Of a stretch of 5,790 nt of DNA, positions 1 through 4,438 are shown one piece after another. Position numbers and translations under genes: made by a program. Source of the DNA: Candidatus Nanosynbacter colneyensis (GTDB lineage Bacteria > Patescibacteriota > Saccharimonadia > Saccharimonadales > Saccharimonadaceae). The stretch is taken from the NCBI GenBank assembly GCA_024330325.1, contig JANDWE010000129.1, positions 1-5,790 of the forward strand, written 5' to 3'. The notes below the pieces were generated by a model. The model saw only the letters and a list, made by a program, of their open reading frames with translations, searched no databases and was not told where the DNA came from. The number at the start of each line of letters is the position of its first letter. The stretch's first letter is position 1.

Positions 1-2
1 AT

Positions 3-647
3 GTTTCACAAATCGTTCAATCTAGGCTTCAAGAAAATAATATTGATTTTATTACTAAAGAACAACTTGAAAACACCGAAGATGAGTTCGACATTATCTA
101 CATGTCGAGTGTATTTCACGAGTTGATGAACTATCTATCCCGACCTGAGCGCACTAAAACGCTCGCAATGCTGGATAGAGCACTCAAGCCCGACGGCACC
201 ATTATCATCCGCGATTGGGGTCCCGGCGAGACGTCGAGCCTAGTCACGTCTATCAAAGTAGCATCCGAAGATGTCAACGATGAAGTTTACACATGGATCG
301 AAGCGCTTGTTAAAAATTCAGTAATTAGCATGCCTACTATCGTTTGCGACGACAATGATAATCCTATCGTTCCGTACATCTACAAGGCAAATAACCAAAC
401 TATTTACGAAATCATGTTTCACGCGGTTTGGGGGCTAGATTCACTTGAACGCGAATCAAAAGAATCGTACGTTATCGTGGACAACCTTATTCACAAATGG
501 ATTTGCGCGCCACACGGTTACAAAATAACACAGTCACAGAATGAATTCGATGAAACCTATTTGCCACATTTACAAAAATACTTCAAAATCGATAGTATTC
601 CATGGCCAACAAAGGTTATTTACGAACTAAAAAAGAGATCGCAATAA
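3..647 (+). CDS. Class I SAM-dependent methyltransferase, 5'-truncated by window edge
   Basis: The reading frame is open from base 3 through the first in-frame ATG (102) to the TAA at 645-647, giving 214 visible residues. The residues before that ATG fit a methyltransferase fold (FDIIYM running into SSVFHEL), so the ATG at 102 is internal and the real start lies left of the window. FDIIYMSSVFHEL looks like the strand-4 region (motif IV) of a Rossmann-like SAM methyltransferase, and LDRALKPDGTIIIRDWG is the typical helix plus strand-5 'LkPGG.lii.D' segment. The SAM-binding GxGxG loop would be upstream and is not visible. A C-terminal part of roughly 130 residues, rich in aromatic and charged residues (ETYLPHLQKYFKID near the end), follows the core and may bind substrate. 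The substrate cannot be named. The gene is 33 bases upstream of the redox genes and may share their transcript, but nothing shows a functional link. Confidence 0.75.
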   Translation, partial: VSQIVQSRLQENNIDFITKEQLENTEDEFDIIYMSSVFHELMNYLSRPERTKTLAMLDRALKPDGTIIIRDWGPGETSSLVTSIKVASEDVNDEVYTWIEALVKNSVISMPTIVCDDNDNPIVPYIYKANNQTIYEIMFHAVWGLDSLERESKESYVIVDNLIHKWICAPHGYKITQSQNEFDETYLPHLQKYFKIDSIPWPTKVIYELKKRSQ

Positions 648-680
648 CGCACCAACAAACTTTATAGCACAACTACCATA

Positions 681-1283
681 ATGAGTTACAACGATAAGCA
701 CTACAAACTAACCATCAAATCAGCAATTTTAGGAATCGGCAGAATGCTTGGTTTACCGAAATATTTCCTAATAACAATTGTCGCGACCGTCGCCTTCGCC
801 GTGGTAATTTATTTCGCAATCAACGCCAATTTTTACGGACCGCTGATGATGTCGCGTCTGCCGATTCTCGATAAAATCTCGCTGCTCGGTTCGATGATTA
901 TAGATATCTTCAAACAAAGTTTCACTTCACCAAATGGCGCGCTGCTTATGATAGTATCAATTCTTCAAGGTGTATCGATCGCCGCTATAATTTTTACATC
1001 AAAGAATAATCGCGACAATGAAAAAACTGTATCTCGACAAGTCGGATTAAGCGGAATCGCATCAATTGCCGCAACAATTGGACTCGGCTGCGTCCCCTGC
1101 GGAACATCACTAATTTTACCAATTGTAACCCTATTTTTCTCAGGAGCTGCCGCCGCCACCGCCGCAAATATCGCCAGTACAATAGTCCTTTTGTTGGCTT
1201 TACTGCTCAGTTTATTCTCGCTATATAAATCAGGTCAAATTATTTTTATGTACACAGAATTATCTAAACAGGAGAAAATATGA
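681..1283 (+). CDS. Four-helix membrane protein with a GCVPCG motif, candidate redox partner of the DsbA-like protein
   Basis: This 200-residue polytopic membrane protein has hydrophobic segments near residues 28-48, 87-106, 124-152 (with the motif) and 157-183. Its only two cysteines are C137 and C140, in GLGCVPCGTS inside or at the edge of the third segment, followed by SLILPIV. A CxxC in a membrane helix recalls DsbB, VKOR or CcdA/DsbD, which exchange disulfides with soluble partners. None of those families matches over its length: DsbB has a second cysteine pair and CcdA has its two cysteines in different helices. I recall a GCxxCGTS-type motif in poorly characterised small membrane proteins. 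The stop TGA overlaps the next gene's ATG, so translation with the DsbA-like protein is probably coupled, which supports electron transfer between them (inference). No Shine-Dalgarno stands before the ATG at 681. An alternative ATG at 744 (residue 22) has AGGA 9 bases upstream and would keep all membrane segments. Confidence 0.7.
   Translation: MSYNDKHYKLTIKSAILGIGRMLGLPKYFLITIVATVAFAVVIYFAINANFYGPLMMSRLPILDKISLLGSMIIDIFKQSFTSPNGALLMIVSILQGVSIAAIIFTSKNNRDNEKTVSRQVGLSGIASIAATIGLGCVPCGTSLILPIVTLFFSGAAAATAANIASTIVLLLALLLSLFSLYKSGQIIFMYTELSKQEKI
1270..1274 (+). promoter_or_regulatory. Ribosome binding site of the DsbA-like gene
   Basis: AGGAG sits 5 bases before the ATG at 1280, inside the end of the preceding membrane-protein gene. 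Together with the ATGA stop/start overlap it fixes the start and suggests translational coupling. Confidence 0.75.
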
Positions 1284-1996
1284 ATCGACAAAAATCATCA
1301 GGCATAGCACTTATTTGGGTTCTTTCGGGAATTGTAATCGTGGGAATTGTAGCTTTGTTTATCTATGGAATTGTCAATCGCCCGCCGAATCGTCACATTG
1401 GCGATAATAAACCGTGGAATGAAAAAATGTCACAAGGATCCGCTGACGCGAAAAACGTATTCATTGATTATACTGACTATTTTTGTTCATTTTGCTCCGA
1501 GGTCGAAGCCGCAACCAGCACAGAATTCTTCAAAAATGACTATATTAAATCCGGAAAAGTTCGTTATGAGCATCGCGTAGTAACACTATTAAAAGAGATG
1601 ACCAACAATACCGAAACTGGTGCTCACGCTGCGTTTTGTGCTGCTGATCAAGATAAATATTGGCAGTACACTCACGACATCGTCCCGCGAATTAAAAGCG
1701 ATTATTTTGATAAAGGAATCGGCGTAAAAAACGTTGCTGTGCCAAAAAAAATCCCTGCTCTTCCACTGGAATATTTCCTAACTTCCGCCAAAAACGTCGA
1801 CATGAATGAATCGCAATTTTCCGATTGTATGACTAAAAAACCGCACCAAAAAGAGATTGATAGCAACACACAAAAAGCTCTGTCACTTGGCGTGAATGGA
1901 TTGCCATATATGGTTATTAACGACTATCAAACCAGCGGATTCGTCGGCGGCGAAAACGGATTAAGAAGCATTCTTAAGGCTGGCGACGTTAAATAA
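1280..1996 (+). CDS. Membrane-anchored DsbA-like thiol-disulfide oxidoreductase
   Basis: The 238-residue protein starts with a short basic stretch and one hydrophobic helix (about residues 8-32), an uncleaved-looking anchor that places the rest outside the membrane. The thioredoxin fold follows. A beta strand (NVFIDYTDYF) leads into the active site C69-S-F-C72, an alpha-helical insert covers roughly residues 100-195, and GVNGLPYMVIND carries the cis-proline P209, followed by GG near 223. This order is that of the DsbA/DSBA_2 family, which oxidises or isomerises cysteines in exported proteins. C120 and C183 form a possible second disulfide of the kind seen in some Gram-positive DsbA proteins. 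The residue before the cis-Pro is Leu, whereas Thr or Val is commoner. The start is well supported: AGGAG at 1270-1274 lies 5 bases before the ATG, which overlaps the preceding stop as ATGA. The gene converges with the second thioredoxin-like gene, 6 bases between stops. Confidence 0.88.
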   Translation: MNRQKSSGIALIWVLSGIVIVGIVALFIYGIVNRPPNRHIGDNKPWNEKMSQGSADAKNVFIDYTDYFCSFCSEVEAATSTEFFKNDYIKSGKVRYEHRVVTLLKEMTNNTETGAHAAFCAADQDKYWQYTHDIVPRIKSDYFDKGIGVKNVAVPKKIPALPLEYFLTSAKNVDMNESQFSDCMTKKPHQKEIDSNTQKALSLGVNGLPYMVINDYQTSGFVGGENGLRSILKAGDVK

Positions 1997-2002
1997 TTGT
2001 CA

Positions 2003-2596
2003 CTATTTCAGTTGACTCATAAATCCACGCAGTTGAGATAAAGTCCGCTCTATTCTTTCATTAGTCCAATATTTATCTGGCGTGATATTATCGTCGCCAG
2101 TTGATTCCTCTTTGTAGCGGCCAATAATCTTGCCGTTCTTGACAATCGATACATCAGGCACAAATATTCGAGGATTGCCATTTTTATCTTTTTCCAAATA
2201 CGGTTCTAATTTCTTGACCAATTTTTGGTAAACTTCATTGTTGCTAGCGCGAGCATCGCGAATATTCAAATAGTATATTTTATCAACACCTTCAGCCCGA
2301 GCTGCCCGATCAACGTGTTCGTTCAAATGCTGGCACCACGGACATTGCGGAAAGCCCAAAAAAATCACACCGCTGCCGTTATCAAAGATATCAAGGATTT
2401 CTTTATCGCTGGCATAAACGAAGCGATTATTCGCCGCCACTCGCGGATATTCTGACTTGAATTTGGAGGCGTCGGACACGTTAGTAGACGGAGTCTTTGG
2501 CTGCTCGGCAGAATGCTGGCGGTTATACCACAGCCCAGCCACAGCGCCACACAAGATGATTATGACGGAAATAATCGCAATAAGTTTTTTATTCAT
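2003..2596 (-). CDS. Membrane-anchored thioredoxin-fold protein (CPWC)
   Basis: With the ATG at 2596 the product is 197 residues. MNKK plus a hydrophobic helix (residues 5-23) form a signal anchor; C16 in it is not in a proper lipobox. A Ser/Thr/Pro-rich linker follows (about 27-45), then a thioredoxin fold. GVIFLGFPQCPWCQH carries the redox pair C85-P-W-C88, KIYYLNIRD is the next strand, and RIFVPDVSIVKNGKIIG carries the cis-Pro P147. The GxxFLGFPxCPWC plus YYLN pattern matches the 'bacteriocin transport accessory' thioredoxin-like proteins of Gram-positive bacteria (family recalled from memory). It probably reduces or oxidises thiols outside the membrane alongside the facing DsbA-like protein. 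I chose 2596 because AGAGG lies 6 bases upstream. Alternatives in frame are the ATG at 2614, which overlaps the TGA of the small upstream frame, and a GTG at 2629 with no good ribosome site. The larger starts add only basic residues before the anchor. Confidence 0.85.
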   Translation of the reverse strand: MNKKLIAIISVIIILCGAVAGLWYNRQHSAEQPKTPSTNVSDASKFKSEYPRVAANNRFVYASDKEILDIFDNGSGVIFLGFPQCPWCQHLNEHVDRAARAEGVDKIYYLNIRDARASNNEVYQKLVKKLEPYLEKDKNGNPRIFVPDVSIVKNGKIIGRYKEESTGDDNITPDKYWTNERIERTLSQLRGFMSQLK

Positions 2597-2602
2597 ACCA
2601 AA

Positions 2603-2607
2603 CCTCT
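2603..2607 (-). promoter_or_regulatory. Ribosome binding site favouring the 2596 start
   Basis: On the minus strand AGAGG is followed by 6 bases and then the ATG at 2596. If the ATG at 2614 were used, this site would be inside the coding sequence. Confidence 0.55.
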
Positions 2608-2610
2608 TTT

Positions 2611-2682
2611 TCATAACGTCGTATCCCACTTCCGCGCGCGAATATGACTCATCACTAGCTCTTGCGCTTCTTCAAATGTCAT
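2611..2682 (-). CDS. Small open frame (23 codons) upstream of the thioredoxin gene
   Basis: The frame begins MTFEEAQELVM and ends KWDTTL before TGA. It has a strong purine-rich site (AAGGGGG, 2687-2693) 4 bases before its ATG. Its TGA overlaps the possible ATG at 2614 of the thioredoxin gene as ATGA. An upstream in-frame ATG at 2700 would add six residues but would put the ribosome site inside the gene. The peptide is amphipathic and charged, with no signal or membrane segment. The opening resembles from memory the N-terminus of MazG-like nucleotide pyrophosphohydrolases (F..AQ.LV...I..R.W), but nothing of that family follows in any frame. It may be a leader peptide coupling translation to the thioredoxin gene, a genuine small protein, or the stump of a longer gene. 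Confidence 0.4.
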   Translation of the reverse strand: MTFEEAQELVMSHIRARKWDTTL

Positions 2683-2723
2683 AATTCCCCCTTCTGGCAT
2701 AGCTTCATACTATAGCTAGTCTA

Positions 2724-2752
2724 ATTATAATACAGCGTTAGCATCATGGAAA
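2724..2752 (-). promoter_or_regulatory. Candidate promoter for the small frame and thioredoxin gene
   Basis: On the minus strand a perfect TATAAT (2724-2729) is preceded, after 17 bases, by TTTCCA (2747-2752), a 4 of 6 match to TTGACA. It would start transcription near 2717, giving a leader of about 35 bases to the ATG at 2682. A GTTTTCC half-site like those of the dyads at 2782-2817 overlaps the -35 element. Confidence 0.5.
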
Positions 2753-2781
2753 ACGGTAAAAATCGCACAAAATAGAAAGGC

Positions 2782-2829
2782 GTTTTTCCAAAACATAAAA
2801 GCTGTTTTCGAAAACAGAAAGAATGTTTT
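2782..2829. repeat. Cluster of GTTTTC/GAAAAC dyads with a nested palindrome
   Basis: CTGTTTTCGAAAACAG (2802-2817) is a perfect 16-bp palindrome. On the same axis, AAAACAT (2790-2796) pairs with ATGTTTT (2823-2829) across equal 5-base spacers. A second related dyad, GTTTT-TCC-AAAAC, lies at 2782-2794, and a single GGAAAAC half-site is at 2748-2754. The cluster lies between the lysK stop and the promoter of the thioredoxin gene. It could be a repressor operator. It could also be a weak intrinsic terminator for lysK, since the minus-strand hairpin is followed by CTTTTATGTTTT, but the stem is AT-rich. Confidence 0.5.
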
Positions 2830-2854
2830 AAGCGGCAGATCACTAGACGGGCTT

Positions 2855-4381
2855 CTACTTGACTAGTCGCAATCGCTCAATCAACCAATCCCGCGGCAAA
2901 ATCGACAAGAACCAGCCAGCTCGCGGCCCGGAATCTTTGCCAATGAGCACGCGGTAGATGGTGGTGAAGAGCTCCCGCGGCGGCAGCAAACCGCTTTCCT
3001 TGTAGGCGTAAATTGCTTGATGAAACCAGTTACCATCAGCCTCAGCCGGCGCCTCGGCGATATCGTCAGCTAATCGCCTCAAGTATTCTTTTTGCTCTGA
3101 CGAGAACTCATCGGGATTTACCTCGTCCGTCAGACGAAACTTCAATGACTCGGGCGCCCACTTTTCCAGCCACCGACTGACATAGCCTAGTTCTGTGATG
3201 ATCACTGCTTCTTCCTCGTCGACGATGCGGGCATATTCCGAACTGCGCCGCAAAATCTCTACTGTTTTTACCATGTCGCACAGCGCCGCTTGGTATGAAA
3301 TGACCAGATGCGAGAATGGAATTGAGCTGACCGCTGGCTGATCTAGCCCGTCAGTACACAAGAATAATAGCTGTTTATCAAGCTCATTTTGCGGATGCTG
3401 CTTCATCGCCGCGAAGTCGTCAACCAGCCGCACCAGGCTATCGGTCTCATCAAAATACAGTCGCTTGGCCGGCGAATACCGGAGTATAAAATAGCGCACT
3501 ACCTCAGGCGGCAGCATATCGACAACGTCATGCGCGTTCACGCCAGTACCCTTGCTGGCGCTCATCTTTTTCGTATCACCGGTGCGATTAATAAATTCAT
3601 ATGGCACCGGTACTGGCGCATCAATGTCATAGACTTCACGAGCGATCCGTTTGCCGGTATCATACGAACCGCCCTTCGTCGCGTGGTCACGACCAAACGG
3701 CTCGATATCAATGCCGAGCAGCCACCACCGCCCCGGCCAGTCCAGACGCCAATCCAACTTTACTTGCCCGTCATCATACCGAACTGTATGCTCCGAGTCA
3801 TCATGGCTACGATAGGTAATTGTTTTTGTATCGCTATCCATTCTGACAAACTGACGATTTTTAAGACGACCATGTTCCATAATCTGAATCGGCGACCATT
3901 GATCATCCAGCTGCCGACCCGACACCTCCTGGATGGCCGACTTAGCTTTGTCAATGCGGCTCAGCGAGCGCTCGATGGCCGGCACAAAAAACCCGCTCCG
4001 ATATTTATCGCTGGCATAGACCACGTCCATAGTCACACCAATTTTATCAGCGCTGTCGAGGAATGGCTTCAAGCAAAAATCCGCCCACGAATCATATTGA
4101 TCATCTGGTGATGGTACCATACAGAGCGGCATACCTAAATACTGCTCATAACTATCCGGCAAATTAACCGGCACTTTACGAAAGGCGTCGAGGTTGTCTG
4201 AAACGTGAACGTGGCGTGCCCGAATGTCTGCCTGCTTTAACGCCCGCACCACGGCGTCAGCAATGACGATCTCGCGCAAATGCCCCACATGATACACCCC
4301 CGACGGTGACGCACCCGAGGAAACCAAAATCTCTTTATTAGTATCCTGAAACGTATTTACTATATCATCGAGCCACTTCAT
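2855..4381 (-). CDS. lysK: Lysyl-tRNA synthetase, class I (LysRS1)
   Basis: The 508-residue product attaches lysine to tRNA-Lys in the cytoplasm using ATP. It is a class I enzyme unrelated to the usual bacterial class II LysS. The Rossmann signature is at residues 22-37 (SGASPSG then HVGH at 31-34) and KMSAS is at 272-276, after the family-typical segments DWRLDWPGRWW (210-220) and EPFGRDHATKGGSYDTGK. KDSGPRAGWFLSIL near 482-495 is the LysRS1 C-terminal signature in the helical anticodon-binding region. Length is normal for the family (about 500-530). The insert at residues 165-205, where many LysRS1 proteins carry Cys ligands for zinc, has no cysteine. MKWLDDI fits the usual N-terminus, so this start is right despite the absence of a Shine-Dalgarno. 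Codon use is GC-leaning (CGC/CGG arginine, few ATA), unlike the divergent class II gene. It is probably the resident housekeeping LysRS. Confidence 0.95.
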   Translation of the reverse strand: MKWLDDIVNTFQDTNKEILVSSGASPSGVYHVGHLREIVIADAVVRALKQADIRARHVHVSDNLDAFRKVPVNLPDSYEQYLGMPLCMVPSPDDQYDSWADFCLKPFLDSADKIGVTMDVVYASDKYRSGFFVPAIERSLSRIDKAKSAIQEVSGRQLDDQWSPIQIMEHGRLKNRQFVRMDSDTKTITYRSHDDSEHTVRYDDGQVKLDWRLDWPGRWWLLGIDIEPFGRDHATKGGSYDTGKRIAREVYDIDAPVPVPYEFINRTGDTKKMSASKGTGVNAHDVVDMLPPEVVRYFILRYSPAKRLYFDETDSLVRLVDDFAAMKQHPQNELDKQLLFLCTDGLDQPAVSSIPFSHLVISYQAALCDMVKTVEILRRSSEYARIVDEEEAVIITELGYVSRWLEKWAPESLKFRLTDEVNPDEFSSEQKEYLRRLADDIAEAPAEADGNWFHQAIYAYKESGLLPPRELFTTIYRVLIGKDSGPRAGWFLSILPRDWLIERLRLVK

Positions 4382-4388
4382 GTGCTAT

Positions 4389-4394
4389 ATTATA
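4389..4394 (-). promoter_or_regulatory. lysK -10 box implying a leaderless mRNA
   Basis: On the minus strand TATAAT ends 7 bases before the lysK ATG (intervening ATAGCAC). Transcription would begin at or within a base or two of the ATG, and no ribosome binding site is present, so lysK is probably translated from a leaderless transcript. The -35 region (around 4412-4417, TTAATT) is weak and lies inside the inverted repeat at 4399-4423. Confidence 0.5.
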
Positions 4395-4398
4395 CACT

Positions 4399-4423
4399 AG
4401 TTTATTACATTAATTAATAAACT
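4399..4423. repeat. Perfect 9-bp inverted repeat between the two synthetase genes
   Basis: AGTTTATTA (4399-4407) and TAATAAACT (4415-4423) are exact reverse complements separated by 7 bases (CATTAAT). The repeat covers the -35 region of lysK and ends 3 bases before the ribosome site of the class II gene. It is well placed to be an operator acting on both divergent genes. As RNA it would be a weak AT-only hairpin just upstream of the class II ribosome site. Confidence 0.55.
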
Positions 4424-4426
4424 GTT

Positions 4427-4433
4427 AGAGGGG
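4427..4433 (+). promoter_or_regulatory. Ribosome binding site of the class II synthetase gene
   Basis: AGAGGGG lies 5 bases (TTAAC) before the ATG at 4439. The nearest upstream in-frame codon of note is the TAA at 4418-4420, so this ATG is the only sensible start. The contrast with the site-less lysK on the other side is clear. Confidence 0.75.
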
Positions 4434-4438
4434 TTAAC

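Noticed and set aside
1..126. Frame beginning with ATG at base 1
   Set aside because: It runs only about 40 codons in a frame different from the methyltransferase, whose conserved residues continue through this stretch in the frame starting at base 3.
965..1182. Two minus-strand open frames inside the membrane-protein gene
   Set aside because: Both are antisense to the transmembrane segments, arise from the Ala-rich repeats, and lack ribosome sites.
2597..2629. GTG start at 2629 for the thioredoxin-like gene
   Set aside because: No good ribosome site precedes it, and the extra residues overlap the small upstream frame. The ATG at 2596 has a well-spaced AGAGG.
3389..4111. Long open frame (240 codons) on the + strand inside lysK
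   Set aside because: It is antisense to a clearly conserved synthetase, has no ribosome site, and its product shows no recognisable fold. It reflects the codon pattern of lysK.
4382..4438. T-box or other long leader riboswitch before the class II gene
   Set aside because: The gap is only 57 bases and holds no specifier stem or T-box sequence.
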